DNA of 41,817 bases from an uncultured Candidatus Saccharibacteria bacterium (GTDB taxonomy: Bacteria > Patescibacteriota > Saccharimonadia > Saccharimonadales > Saccharimonadaceae), in contig CAMUBZ010000009.1 in the NCBI GenBank assembly GCA_947087275.1, positions 1-41,817 on the forward strand. The letters run 5' to 3'. A program made the position numbers and the translations under genes. Position 1 is the stretch's first letter. Each line of letters begins with the position of its first letter. Below, piece after piece: positions 1-8,379 of this stretch. The notes beneath the pieces were generated by a model. That model saw only the letters and a list, made by a program, of their open reading frames with translations. It did no database searches and was not told the DNA's origin.

Positions 1-48
1 CACAAAAGTCATGTATAAACATAAAAATTTAAAACAGGAAAACACAAA

Positions 49-684
49 ATGGAAAAAATTATCCAGAAGTTGTTGGCCATCACTGGCATCTTCATTGGTG
101 CCGCCGTTGCGCTAACTCCACTTACCACCTATGCTGATTCCGCCTCTTGTCGGCCAGCTGGCGCTCCAGCCGACCCAGACGAGGTCATCGATATCAACAA
201 TTCTGATTACGCTGCACAGCAGAACCAGGGCAGCACTAACGTCTGTGTCTATGTTGACACTGTGCTCTCACTCGATGCGGCTAATGGTGGCGACAAGATT
301 ACGATGTATCCCGACATGGTACGTACCGGGCAATTCAATGTCCAAGTCCGTAGTGCTATGCCTTACACTATCTCACTGAGTGCCGAAGAGCCAGAGCTAA
401 AGGAAGTGGAAACCGAAAGTTATTTCATCCCAGCTCGTAGCGAAATCGTTGCTGGCAAAGTCGGTTGGGGCATCCGCAAGGCTGGCCAGACCGAAGGCTA
501 CACGGCCGTCGCTACTGTCCCACAAGTCTTCTTTGATAGTACTGTAAATGATAATGGTACTGGCACCAATGTTGCTGACAAAAGCACCTGGACCAGCTTT
601 GAAATTGGCGTCTCAGTGACCGACAAAGTCCCACAGGGAACCTACGCTACGGAAGTGACAGTTACTGCCGCAGTCAAAGAATAA
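49..684 (+). CDS. Secreted protein of unknown function, partner of DUF916-like protein
   Basis: This 211-aa protein has a Sec signal peptide: lysines near the N-terminus, a hydrophobic stretch at about residues 8-26, and a likely cleavage after TYA (about residue 29). The mature part looks all-beta and ends in a segment of the kind GTYATEVTVTAAV, typical of Ig-like or WxL-type surface proteins. There is no membrane anchor or LPXTG motif, and the C-terminus lacks the classical paired WxL motifs. The next gene, 19 nt downstream, encodes a DUF916-like membrane-anchored protein. In Firmicutes, DUF916 proteins accompany WxL surface proteins, so this gene may be an analogue of that secreted partner (inference). 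A weak purine-rich site (aggaaa) precedes the ATG. The function is unknown. I am confident that it is a real secreted-protein gene and unsure of its role. Confidence 0.8.
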   Translation: MEKIIQKLLAITGIFIGAAVALTPLTTYADSASCRPAGAPADPDEVIDINNSDYAAQQNQGSTNVCVYVDTVLSLDAANGGDKITMYPDMVRTGQFNVQVRSAMPYTISLSAEEPELKEVETESYFIPARSEIVAGKVGWGIRKAGQTEGYTAVATVPQVFFDSTVNDNGTGTNVADKSTWTSFEIGVSVTDKVPQGTYATEVTVTAAVKE

Positions 685-694
685 GTGCTATAAT
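685..694 (+). promoter_or_regulatory. Extended -10 promoter directly before gene 704-1654
   Basis: GTGCTATAAT is a near-perfect -10 box. It ends 9 nt before the ATG and begins one base after the upstream stop codon. Transcription starting 6-9 nt downstream would give a leader of 0-3 nt. Confidence 0.65.
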
Positions 695-703
695 AAGCAT
701 ATA

Positions 704-1654
704 ATGCTTAAGAAAATCACTACAATTTTATCCATTCTGTTTTTCGCCATGACTTTCTCTCTTGGCCACATATCGCCAGCTTCGGCTCTCGAGGCAGGCG
801 ATATTGTCATTCAAGTCAAACCCGCCGACCAAGAAATCGAACTCGCTCCTGGTCAGACCGTACGCGGGCAAATCACAGTCCAGAATATCGGTCGGCTCCC
901 GTTTACTTTTACGGTTTCCACCAAGCCCTACCAAGTCCTCAACGAGAATTACGACCCAGATTTTGCTACCGAAAACTCTTATACCAAATTGCACAACTGG
1001 ATCACATTCCCACAAAACACTTTCCAGATTGAACCAGGCGCCTCGCAGGACGTGAGCTTTACTATTACCGTCCCCGACAACGTCCCTGGTGGCGGGCAAT
1101 ACGCTGCGATTATGGCTGAGACCCGCGACAGCATGTCCGAAGACGCTAACGTCCGTATTGTCAGCCAAATTGCTTCGCTGATTTACGCCCACGTTGAGGG
1201 CGAAGAGCACATTGGTGGCGTTCTCATGAGCCATAGTTTGCCGGGATTACTCTCGACCAAGCCTTTTACGGCGCGAGCCACTGTCAAGAATGATGGCAAC
1301 GTTGACTTTCGTCTCACGCATTCACTCAAAATTACCGATTTTTTTACCAATCGTGAAGTCCTAAACGAGAATTCTGTCGACGAAGACGGCAAATATCTCG
1401 CTCGCTCTACGCCCATGATTTTGCCCGAGACCCAGCGCAGCAATGCCATCACATGGGAAGGTGCGCCAGAACTCGGCGTCTTTAAAGTCACTCAGACTAT
1501 TTCTTTTCTTGATCAAACTTACACTTTTGACCAAATCGTGATTCTATGTCCGATTTGGCTGATTGCTGCCGTTGTCTTTTTCATTCTACTGATTATCTTG
1601 TGGGTAATCGTACGTCTACGCAAGCGCAAGCACAACCGTCCACAAGTGATCTAA
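704..1654 (+). CDS. DUF916-like (WxL-interacting) cell-surface protein with C-terminal anchor
   Basis: This 316-aa protein has a signal peptide (residues about 1-28, ending ASA-LEAG) and an extracellular beta-sandwich region of about 240 residues. A single transmembrane helix (about 284-306) follows, then a basic cytoplasmic tail (RLRKRKHNR). The N-terminal stretch with VKPADQEIELAPGQTV and the second domain with LPETQRSNAITW match the layout of DUF916 / WxL-interacting proteins, which hold surface proteins at the cell wall. It follows a small secreted protein that could be its ligand. A -10 box (TATAAT, 689-694) begins just after the previous stop and lies 9 nt before the ATG, so this gene can be transcribed alone with almost no leader. 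The family assignment is by architecture, not by alignment. Confidence 0.75.
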   Translation: MLKKITTILSILFFAMTFSLGHISPASALEAGDIVIQVKPADQEIELAPGQTVRGQITVQNIGRLPFTFTVSTKPYQVLNENYDPDFATENSYTKLHNWITFPQNTFQIEPGASQDVSFTITVPDNVPGGGQYAAIMAETRDSMSEDANVRIVSQIASLIYAHVEGEEHIGGVLMSHSLPGLLSTKPFTARATVKNDGNVDFRLTHSLKITDFFTNREVLNENSVDEDGKYLARSTPMILPETQRSNAITWEGAPELGVFKVTQTISFLDQTYTFDQIVILCPIWLIAAVVFFILLIILWVIVRLRKRKHNRPQVI

Positions 1655-1655
1655 A

Positions 1656-1677
1656 CAAAAATAGCCCCATGGGGCTA
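1656..1677 (-). terminator. Terminator of tRNA-Ile2, possibly bidirectional
   Basis: The stem TAGCCCC/GGGGCTA (1662-1677) is followed on the minus strand by TTTTTGT. It lies directly downstream of the minus-strand tRNA and just after the plus-strand gene ending at 1654, so it can separate the two convergent units. Confidence 0.75.
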
Positions 1678-1681
1678 CCTC

Positions 1682-1757
1682 TGGTGGGGATGGTTGGGTT
1701 CGAACCAACGACCAAGCGGTTATGAGCCGCCTGCTCTAACCCCTGAGCTACATCCCC
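1682..1757 (-). tRNA. tRNA-Ile2 (anticodon CAU, lysidine type)
   Basis: On the minus strand a full cloverleaf is visible. The 7-bp acceptor stem GGGGATG/CATCCCC has discriminator A and an encoded CCA. The D-arm is GCTCAGGGGTTAGAGC, the anticodon loop CTCATAA (anticodon CAT), and the T-arm contains GGTTCGAACC. G1-C72 pairing rules out initiator tRNA-Met. The segment from the D-arm to the variable loop (GAGCAGGCGGCTCATAACCGC) closely follows bacterial tRNA-Ile2 such as E. coli ileX rather than elongator Met. I therefore call it Ile with a CAU anticodon that needs lysidine from TilS; elongator tRNA-Met is the alternative. It is transcribed divergently from the FtsB-like gene. Confidence 0.9.
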
Positions 1758-1768
1758 AGATTAACCGT

Positions 1769-1793
1769 ATTATATCACACTCTGTGCTATAAT
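1769..1793. promoter_or_regulatory. Back-to-back divergent promoters (tRNA-Ile2 / FtsB-like gene)
   Basis: Two TATAAT boxes point outward: minus strand at 1774-1769 (towards the tRNA) and plus strand at 1788-1793 (towards the gene at 1800). Only 13 bp separate them. Both carry an upstream TGTG-type extension, so the 25-bp block is a near palindrome. The plus-strand box ends 6 nt before the ATG, predicting a leaderless mRNA. Confidence 0.65.
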
Positions 1794-1799
1794 ATAAGC

Positions 1800-2240
1800 A
1801 TGAGTGGGATGAAAGCCCGAGCACGCAAGACGAAATACTGGCTCAAACACGACCTGTTGGTTTTTGATAATGTCGTTCTAATTATTGCGTTCATCTTTTG
1901 TCTATTATGGACTTGGGGGTCAATTTCTTCCATGTCGCGCAACTGGAGCCTGGCTCAGGAGTTGATGAATCGTCAACGCGAAAGAGCATTGCTAGAGCTG
2001 GAGGTTGAGACGCTAGAACTCGAAAACGAGTATTACCTCTCTACGGAATATCAAGAATTGGCGGCTCGCAAATATCAGCACAAAATGCTCGCCGGAGAGA
2101 CCATGGTGTATCTTCCGCCCAATTCCGAGCAAGCAAAGCACAAGCATGACACTGATCAGATTGCCACAACAGTCATTAATACTGAGGAGATGAGTAATTT
2201 TGCCCAATGGATGGCGTTTCTCTTTGGGATTAAAATTTGA
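1800..2240 (+). CDS. FtsB/DivIC-like septum formation initiator
   Basis: This 146-aa bitopic membrane protein has a short basic N-terminus, one transmembrane helix (about 24-45) and a coiled coil rich in L/E (about 50-80). It then has the segment STEYQELAARKYQHKMLAGETMVYLPP with no break, split here as STEYQELAARKYQHK and MLAGETMVYLPP. That order (helix, coiled coil, 'E-x-x-AR' and 'GE-x-x-x-x-LP') is the signature of FtsB/DivIC proteins, which link early and late divisome proteins. The stop codon is TGA, so TGA is not recoded. The -10 box ends 6 nt before the start, so the transcript is probably leaderless. The C-terminal 30 residues are not recognised. Confidence 0.75.
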   Translation: MSGMKARARKTKYWLKHDLLVFDNVVLIIAFIFCLLWTWGSISSMSRNWSLAQELMNRQRERALLELEVETLELENEYYLSTEYQELAARKYQHKMLAGETMVYLPPNSEQAKHKHDTDQIATTVINTEEMSNFAQWMAFLFGIKI

Positions 2241-2297
2241 AGGTTTTTTGCCGCTGAGGCAACTACAGATAGCACCCTTCACAGGGGTTATACTATC
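2241..2297 (-). ncRNA. Candidate small structured RNA downstream of a minus-strand promoter
   Basis: Downstream of a consensus minus-strand promoter (2326-2298) the minus strand can fold into two hairpins. One has outer pairs GATAG/CTATC closing an inner ACCC/GGGT. The second is TTGCC/GGCAA (about 2245-2260), followed by an A-run. No convincing coding frame follows, and further transcription would be antisense to the FtsB-like gene. I do not recognise a known RNA family. The call rests on promoter quality plus folding. Confidence 0.35.
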
Positions 2298-2326
2298 ATT
2301 GTAGCATAGATAAGCATAAAAGTCAA
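2298..2326 (-). promoter_or_regulatory. Minus-strand sigma-70-type promoter without an evident gene
   Basis: On the minus strand TTGACT (2326-2321) is followed after 17 nt by TACAAT (2303-2298), preceded by ATGC. It has the same form as the promoters of the island genes at 20303 and 24484, but no good minus-strand ORF follows. Confidence 0.6.
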
Positions 2327-2352
2327 GAGTTTTGGAAAGATCTAACTTATGG

Positions 2353-2358
2353 TAAAAT
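2353..2358 (+). promoter_or_regulatory. -10 box of gene 2365-3156
   Basis: TAAAAT preceded by ATGG ends 6 nt before the ATG at 2365. The start region is again nearly leaderless. Confidence 0.45.
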
Positions 2359-2364
2359 AAAACC

Positions 2365-3156
2365 ATGAGCGAATCTCAGGTGAATCAAAAAGCGAACAAC
2401 CAAAACCCTTCGGTGACTGGTGATGTTCCTGGTGGCTCCACGCCTCCGGAACAGCTGGCAGCGCAAACACAAAATCCTACAATCATGCCCGGTGCTGGTG
2501 CGTCTGTAACTGATGACCCAGTGCAGTTTGACTCGGCCCATATTGGCACGCACACTGCCAAAAAACAGGACCTATTTGCCGAGCAAAATCGCCTTGCAGG
2601 CGAAAAGGCGCAACGATCTGCCAAGACCCGCAAAAAGATTTTGATTATTGTTGGCGCAATCGTCGGCGTTGTTTTGGTTGGCTTGATTGTTTGGCTTGCG
2701 GTACTCAAGTCAATGCCTCAAACGGATACTGACACGAATAATAGCACATCCAAAACTGAACCTACAATTGTGGATGATTCGGACACTGGCATTGCCAAAA
2801 TGCGCGAACTGGCACAATCCGAGTACAACAGCGGTAAGCGTATCGCCGAGATTGATCAACTATTCGCCGACGAGGCTGCGGTCACCAAGCCTGAATATTT
2901 GAACCAACTACATCTAGCGCAAATTCTTTTCTACACGGGTAACGGCTTTTATCAACAGGCGGCTGACTTGTCGGCTACGATTGACCCAGAGAGTCTGCCA
3001 CTAGCACAAAAAGGCATTTTCTATGATGCAATGTACAGCACCTATACTGGGCTCAAAGACACGGCTAAGGCTGGTGAATATTTTGCCCTTAGTTACGAAG
3101 TACAGGTAGAGATTCAAGGCTATGATGAAGGAGATGACGGTCGTGACGGTATCTAA
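2365..3156 (+). CDS. Single-span membrane protein with TPR-like outer domain
   Basis: This 263-aa protein has a polar, Q/N/P-rich cytoplasmic N-terminus (about 1-85) and a basic stop (KTRKK). One transmembrane helix (about 91-113) is followed by a T/N-rich linker and an alpha-helical domain (about 135-255). The paired-helix pattern with A/Y/G at regular spacing resembles TPR repeats. It sits immediately upstream of the minor-pilin genes and its end overlaps the next gene, so it may help assemble or anchor the pilus machinery (inference). No enzymatic motif is visible. The ATG is preceded by a -10 box 6 nt upstream. Confidence 0.7.
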   Translation: MSESQVNQKANNQNPSVTGDVPGGSTPPEQLAAQTQNPTIMPGAGASVTDDPVQFDSAHIGTHTAKKQDLFAEQNRLAGEKAQRSAKTRKKILIIVGAIVGVVLVGLIVWLAVLKSMPQTDTDTNNSTSKTEPTIVDDSDTGIAKMRELAQSEYNSGKRIAEIDQLFADEAAVTKPEYLNQLHLAQILFYTGNGFYQQAADLSATIDPESLPLAQKGIFYDAMYSTYTGLKDTAKAGEYFALSYEVQVEIQGYDEGDDGRDGI

Positions 3157-5812
3157 GAAAGTCAAAAATAGTGTAATCGTTAGTGCCGTGGCCATTGTTG
3201 CTGGTCTCGGGATTATTGGCACTTTGCATCAAGTGTTTGCCGTAAATGGCGGTAATGCGGGGAACGGTAGTGGTGTCACTGGCGGTGGCTGTGGCAGTCC
3301 CAGCAAAACTTCATGGTATGACACTTGTTATGGCGCTACTTGGAAATATTATTCGACCAGCTCGAACGAAGTATCAATCAGCGGTAGTAGCTCTGGTTCA
3401 GTCCAGGGTGGCACGATTAAAGACTGTGCCTATCAGGATAAAACTAATGCCGACGGCACTACTACGCGTATCGAAATTGGTGGTTATTATCGCCTCGGTC
3501 TCGAAAAATACAATCCTAGCGTTTGGAATCAAGATCGCAACAATCCGGCTGCGGCCAGCTTAGGCGAACAAGTCGGTATTATTCGTAATGGTGACCTGAG
3601 ACTTTTGGGCGGCAACATCAATTTCGTCGTCACTGGCAGTTCGATTACACTTGATGACGCCAGTAGCAAATTCCAAACTGCTTTGAGTATGGGAGTTGTA
3701 CCAAGCGGTGTTGAGTGGAGCGGCGGCTTGGGCTGGTTCTGTTACAATTCTGAATGGGGTACATCGACTCCTCCACCCACCAATCCTCCTTCGCCACCTG
3801 GGCCTACCGGTGGCAATGGTGGTGGCTACTATTATGCCACGTCTACCGTAGAAATTCCCCAGCAAGAGCACGATGTCTCTCATCACAAGGTCACTTCCGA
3901 AGGTGAAGATGGTGAAGTTATCGTAAAGTTGAGTACCGACAACGCGTCTTTTACCGGTAGCTTTTGGCACACACTTTACTACAAGCATACTGCTGGTTCG
4001 GGTAACTTTGATGATGCTATCACCAACTATACTGTCAAAGAAACTATCAATGGCGTCGTCACGCGTACGGATATTGAAGTTGATGACTTCCGTACTAATG
4101 GCGGTTCGAATGCCAGCAAAGATAATATCGCTGTTTCTTCGGCAACGGTTAATCTAGCAGAGGGCGAAACTAAAACCGTTTGTCATATCATTGAATATAA
4201 CCCCAAAACCATTTCCTTCACTTCCGACTATGGCGGTTGGCGCACTATGACGGGTTCTGGTGACGGTAGTTCCAAGGCTTGCTACGAAATTACTCGTCCA
4301 GAAAATCCTCGCGGCAATACTTGGTCTACTACCACCATGCCACGCACGGCCGGCGAGACTGACGGCACCATTATGTATACTGGTGAAGATGCTACTATCG
4401 GCTGGAATGTCTGGGCCAAGAGTGTACCTACTCGCCGTTATGCTGCCTATCGCGAAATTGTTTATACAGTCAAAGCGACGGAAAATTATCGCAATGATAT
4501 TACCAGCGGCAATCTTACCACTACCCCGCGTAACCGGAATGATCCATGCATGTACTACAATGGAAAGTCCGACAACTCTGGCTGTAGTAATGTCTTTGAC
4601 CGCAACGAGATCACATACAATAATGGCCCGGTAACCACCGAGACCAGTGCACCTACTCGTTCTGCGCAAATTATTGTGCCAGATTATGTCGGTTACAAAT
4701 ATTGTAACTCTGCCGGTTGGCGTTTTGAGTACTGGGTCTCGTATACACAGAACGGTCAAGATAGATGGTTCAAAGAGACCAAAGATTATTGGACTACTTA
4801 TGATGCCACTTGCCGTGCTGTCGCCAAGAAACCAACGCTAGGAATTTGGAATAGCAGTATGCTAAGCAACGGTGGCGTCCGTACGTCGCTGGCTGATCGC
4901 TATGACGATACTACGCTGGGTCGTTTCGTTAATGCTCGGGCCAATGCACTTTATGGCTCTTGGACCGAATATCTCAATGTTGTCAACAAAACCGTCGACG
5001 GCCTTGGTTCTGGTGCCTCCTTTGCTCTCGGTAGCCGCACTTCGCTAGATCTGTTCCTCAACTCCCCATTAACAATCTCTAACACCACTTCTAATCTTGG
5101 TAACTCTGGTGTTCTTGCCAACACTACTTTGCGCACTCGTCTTGATACTTTCCTCAAAAACCGTGCCGAAGTCTATGACGGGGCCCGCACCAGCGCACCG
5201 GTCAACAATCAAGACCAAGCCAGTCTTAACCTTGGTAGCGATATCACTGCCGATCGGATCATTCATGTCAAAGGTGACCTAGATATTAATAGTAATATTA
5301 TTTTGAATACTGGGAGTTATAATAGCATCTATCACGTTCCGCAAGTCGTTATCTTTGTCGACGGTAATGTGCGTGTGCATACAGATGTCACACAGATTGA
5401 CGCCTGGCTCATTATAAACGGCAATCTTGACACTTGTGCGGAATTTACGGCTGGCAACTGGACTCAAGGAATTTTGGGCAGCGAAGCAGATGCTGTGAAT
5501 CGCATCAGTAATACCTGTAACAAACAACTTGCCTTTAATGGCCCCGTGATGACAAACAGCCTCACCTTGCATCGTTCATACGGCTCTGACCTCAAGATTC
5601 GCCGCAATAGCGCCTACCAAGGCAGTAATGCTTTGCGTAACCTGAGTGAATGCGCCGATGACGATAATAGCGGCGAATGCAGCAAACGTTATTCTGTAGG
5701 TGAAATCTTTAATTTCCGTGCCGACAGTTACCTTTGGGCCTATGCTCAAGCCGGTCGTTATGATTCTAGCTATACCGAAAGTTATTCTCGCGAACTCGCG
5801 CCAAGGTATTAA
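3143..5812 (+). CDS. Large secreted pilus-associated protein
   Basis: About 889 aa. I prefer the GTG start at 3143 because AAGGAG (3128-3133) lies 9 nt upstream; in-frame ATGs at 3122-3134 lie upstream of or inside that site. A signal peptide or membrane helix follows (about residues 8-30, ending HQVFA). Then come a Gly/Ser-rich region, a proline-rich linker (PPPTNPPSPPGP, about residue 210), a Thr-rich Ig-like middle region and a C-terminal domain. The C-terminal domain contains IIHVKGDLDINSNI, VVIFVDGNVRV and AWLIINGNLD, a pattern resembling the beta-solenoid-like DUF7305/PilX-type C-terminus of minor pilins. Cysteines are frequent, suggesting disulfides outside the cell. It overlaps the previous gene and starts the pilin operon, so it may be a pilus-tip adhesin (inference). 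Confidence 0.75.
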   Translation: MTVSKKVKNSVIVSAVAIVAGLGIIGTLHQVFAVNGGNAGNGSGVTGGGCGSPSKTSWYDTCYGATWKYYSTSSNEVSISGSSSGSVQGGTIKDCAYQDKTNADGTTTRIEIGGYYRLGLEKYNPSVWNQDRNNPAAASLGEQVGIIRNGDLRLLGGNINFVVTGSSITLDDASSKFQTALSMGVVPSGVEWSGGLGWFCYNSEWGTSTPPPTNPPSPPGPTGGNGGGYYYATSTVEIPQQEHDVSHHKVTSEGEDGEVIVKLSTDNASFTGSFWHTLYYKHTAGSGNFDDAITNYTVKETINGVVTRTDIEVDDFRTNGGSNASKDNIAVSSATVNLAEGETKTVCHIIEYNPKTISFTSDYGGWRTMTGSGDGSSKACYEITRPENPRGNTWSTTTMPRTAGETDGTIMYTGEDATIGWNVWAKSVPTRRYAAYREIVYTVKATENYRNDITSGNLTTTPRNRNDPCMYYNGKSDNSGCSNVFDRNEITYNNGPVTTETSAPTRSAQIIVPDYVGYKYCNSAGWRFEYWVSYTQNGQDRWFKETKDYWTTYDATCRAVAKKPTLGIWNSSMLSNGGVRTSLADRYDDTTLGRFVNARANALYGSWTEYLNVVNKTVDGLGSGASFALGSRTSLDLFLNSPLTISNTTSNLGNSGVLANTTLRTRLDTFLKNRAEVYDGARTSAPVNNQDQASLNLGSDITADRIIHVKGDLDINSNIILNTGSYNSIYHVPQVVIFVDGNVRVHTDVTQIDAWLIINGNLDTCAEFTAGNWTQGILGSEADAVNRISNTCNKQLAFNGPVMTNSLTLHRSYGSDLKIRRNSAYQGSNALRNLSECADDDNSGECSKRYSVGEIFNFRADSYLWAYAQAGRYDSSYTESYSRELAPRY

Positions 5813-5830
5813 TAATATAAAGAAACGCTC

Positions 5831-6631
5831 ATGAAAACATCAAACTTTACATCAAAATCTAAGAAAGGCTTCACTCTCATTGAGGTTAGTATTTTCCTTG
5901 CCATCACGGGGCTGCTGCTTGTAGGGGTGCTTGGCGGGACTTATTCCAATATCGCTCGCCAGCGCTATAACGATTCAGTGCGCTCTTTTGCTGAATTCTT
6001 CCGTCAGATTTATGCTGAGGTTATTAGTCCTGAAACCCTTGGGGCTGGCAATTCTAATGAATCCGCTATTTATGGTAAGGTTATTGTCTTTGGCCTTGAA
6101 TCGCCCGATAACGATGATAGCCGAGATCAAGATAATACTATATACACAGCGACTTTAGTTGGCGATGTTGAAATTCCTACGGTTTCTAGTGGTTTTATCA
6201 GTGAACTAGGTGCCGTTCATGCACGCCTTTTCTGTGGCAGTACCACCGATGAAGATGAATCAACTACGACGCTTGGCACATATGTTCCACTGTGGGGCGC
6301 CAAGATTCACAACACCGAAGCAAAACCTTTCCGTGGCACCCTCATTATTTCTCGTTCACCAACTTCTGGCACTGTGCATACGGCGTTTACAACTGAACAG
6401 TTCAATATCAAAGATCATTGTGCACCAGACAATCAAAGTGCCAGCAGTATTTTTGCGCAGGCCATCCAAGAAACTCCTCAAATTTTCTCCACTAGTGAAG
6501 ATGTTGATTTCTGCCTACAATCCGAAAACAGCAACATTATACGTGATGTTCGCATTGGCGCCGATGGGCGTAATACATCTGCGGTTAATATCGTGCCAGA
6601 TGATCCGGAGGAATCAAAATGTCAACGTTAA
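5831..6631 (+). CDS. Type IV prepilin-like protein (minor pilin 1)
   Basis: This 266-aa protein has a class III signal sequence: a basic leader ending KSKKG, cleavage before F, then FTLIEVSIFLAITGLLLVG. The +5 Glu is present, as needed for prepilin peptidase cleavage and pilus assembly. The large globular C-terminus contains several Cys and a D/E-rich loop. Its gene is 18 nt after the large secreted protein and overlaps the next pilin gene by 13 nt, so the set is translated as one operon. It is probably a minor pilin of a type IV pilus used for attachment, motility or DNA uptake. Confidence 0.88.
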   Translation: MKTSNFTSKSKKGFTLIEVSIFLAITGLLLVGVLGGTYSNIARQRYNDSVRSFAEFFRQIYAEVISPETLGAGNSNESAIYGKVIVFGLESPDNDDSRDQDNTIYTATLVGDVEIPTVSSGFISELGAVHARLFCGSTTDEDESTTTLGTYVPLWGAKIHNTEAKPFRGTLIISRSPTSGTVHTAFTTEQFNIKDHCAPDNQSASSIFAQAIQETPQIFSTSEDVDFCLQSENSNIIRDVRIGADGRNTSAVNIVPDDPEESKCQR

Positions 6632-7449
6632 ACTACGAATCCACCAAACGCGGTGACACTATTATCGAAGTTATGTTTGCGCTCGCGGTCTTTTGCCTCG
6701 TGGCTGTATTATCAATTATGATGATGAATTTAGGTGTTCACTCTGCAGAAAATGCTCTAGAACTCGTCACGGCACGCAACGAACTTAATGCTCAAGCCGA
6801 AGCCCTACGTTTTATTCATAGCTCATATATTTCCGAAAAAACTCTGCCAACACTCGACGACCCTGCCTACAAACCGGGTGAGAAATACCAACAATATAAG
6901 GCCCTGTGGGATACAATTGTAAACAACGCAATCACCCCCGCCCAAGCTAAAGAAAGCGGATTGCTTGACTTGGCGGATACGGTCAACAATAGCGACACCA
7001 ATGGGGAACTTCATGCTACTGGCTGTGATCGCATCTATGAAGAAACTAGCACGGGAACTTTACTGAGCCGCAACAATGCCTTTATTCTGAATACGCGCGA
7101 CATCAGCAGCCTTGACGCTTTAGGTAATGCCGATGTAGGTATATCTTACCTTAGCGCTCGAGCAAACCCAGAAGTTTTTATCTCCGCGCCACTTAATGCT
7201 CGCATTATATATACTACTGATCGTCTTGGTGAAGCAGGGGACTCGGTTTCGCAATTCACTGACGGTGGTATTATTTATGACCGCGTGCAATCTGCCGAAG
7301 GTATTTGGGTACTAGCCGTCACTGATGGCAACGCTAATCCGCAGTATTACGATTTTTACATTGAGTCTTGCTGGTATGGCCCCAACACCACCTCACCTAC
7401 CGCGCTCGACACCGTTATTCGTTTATATAATCCGGAGAATGTACGATGA
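6619..7449 (+). CDS. Type IV prepilin-like protein (minor pilin 2)
   Basis: This 276-aa protein starts with MSTLNYESTKRG and then DTIIEVMFALAVFCLVAVLS, a prepilin N-terminus with Glu at +5 but Asp instead of Phe at +1. The unusual +1 residue suggests a pseudopilin with a special place in the tip complex, in the way GspK/PilX-type minor pilins differ. The GGAG ribosome site (6608-6611) lies within the preceding gene, and the two frames overlap by 13 nt, indicating coupled translation. The C-terminal domain is not recognised. Confidence 0.85.
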   Translation: MSTLNYESTKRGDTIIEVMFALAVFCLVAVLSIMMMNLGVHSAENALELVTARNELNAQAEALRFIHSSYISEKTLPTLDDPAYKPGEKYQQYKALWDTIVNNAITPAQAKESGLLDLADTVNNSDTNGELHATGCDRIYEETSTGTLLSRNNAFILNTRDISSLDALGNADVGISYLSARANPEVFISAPLNARIIYTTDRLGEAGDSVSQFTDGGIIYDRVQSAEGIWVLAVTDGNANPQYYDFYIESCWYGPNTTSPTALDTVIRLYNPENVR

Positions 7450-8372
7450 AACAAAAAATATATACCAAAACTAAATCTGGTTTTACTATGGTTGAGCTTT
7501 CAATCACCTTGGCTTTCATTGGTGTTTTGTTGATTACGATCGCCATTATCACTACAAACATTGTTTCAATTTATCAGAAAGGCACGACGCTCAAGGCTGT
7601 CAACAGCGTCGGTCGTGGTCTGATTGACGAGTTGACCTCCGCAATTAACACTGCGCCGTCTGTCGATACTACTAGTTTATGCAACAGCCTTGCTCCGAAC
7701 AATGTTGATGCCTGCGTCAAAGACCATGCTTTTTCTTATATCTTCCACGCCAGTACTAATGACGAGGGCGAGCAATATAATGGCGTTTTCTGCACAGGTT
7801 ATTATTCTTACATTTGGAATACATATTATAGTGAAACCTCTGAGCAAAGCCATTCCCTCAAGTTGCGTTACCTCAATACCGAAGGTGATACAATTACGAC
7901 CGACGCTCCTCGCCTCATGCGTGTCGAAGATCGTAACTATCGTGTCTGCTCAGCAGTCATGGATTCTAGTGGCAATTATCAGTCCGAGTTTAGTTCTAAT
8001 ATGACTATTGATATTACCACCTTGGCACATTCTACCACTGACACGCCTTTACCCAACCCTACTAAGACACCCACCGAAGGCATGCTAGATGAGTTTGATC
8101 TCGACCTGACGCTTTATGAGTTTACTGTCTTCCCGATTAGCCAAGATTCTGTCACCTTACGCACCTACATGTCTGGTACTTTTATCCTCGCTACTTTGCG
8201 TGGAGATATCGACATTATGCGTAGTGGCGACTACTGCTCGCTAGGTACGCAAATTGAAGATGAACGTGGCGAACCAGTCGGCGACACAAGCTCACTCAAT
8301 AACCTCGGCGCTGAATATAATTATTGTGCTATCAACAAATTTAATTTCGCCGCACGCACGGCAGGAGTATAA
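7446..8372 (+). CDS. Type IV prepilin-like protein (minor pilin 3)
   Basis: This 308-aa protein has a prepilin leader ending KTKSG, followed by FTMVELSITLAFIGVLLITI, with Phe at +1 and Glu at +5. It overlaps the previous gene by 4 nt (ATGA). A GGAG site lies just upstream (7433-7436). Paired cysteines in the globular domain could form disulfides. It belongs to the same minor-pilin operon and follows the usual order of prepilins before the PilX-like gene. Confidence 0.88.
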   Translation: MKQKIYTKTKSGFTMVELSITLAFIGVLLITIAIITTNIVSIYQKGTTLKAVNSVGRGLIDELTSAINTAPSVDTTSLCNSLAPNNVDACVKDHAFSYIFHASTNDEGEQYNGVFCTGYYSYIWNTYYSETSEQSHSLKLRYLNTEGDTITTDAPRLMRVEDRNYRVCSAVMDSSGNYQSEFSSNMTIDITTLAHSTTDTPLPNPTKTPTEGMLDEFDLDLTLYEFTVFPISQDSVTLRTYMSGTFILATLRGDIDIMRSGDYCSLGTQIEDERGEPVGDTSSLNNLGAEYNYCAINKFNFAARTAGV

Positions 8373-8373
8373 T
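8368..8373 (+). promoter_or_regulatory. -10 box inside the pilin operon, before the PilX-like gene
   Basis: TATAAT overlaps the stop of the preceding pilin and ends 6 nt before the ATG at 8380. It could give the last pilin gene its own leaderless transcript. The match may also be chance in an AT-rich junction. Confidence 0.45.
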
Positions 8374-8379
8374 ATAGAT

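Noticed and set aside
8254-8379. Longer start for the PilX-like protein
   Set aside because: It overlaps the previous pilin by over 100 nt and would put more than 40 residues before the membrane-targeting helix.
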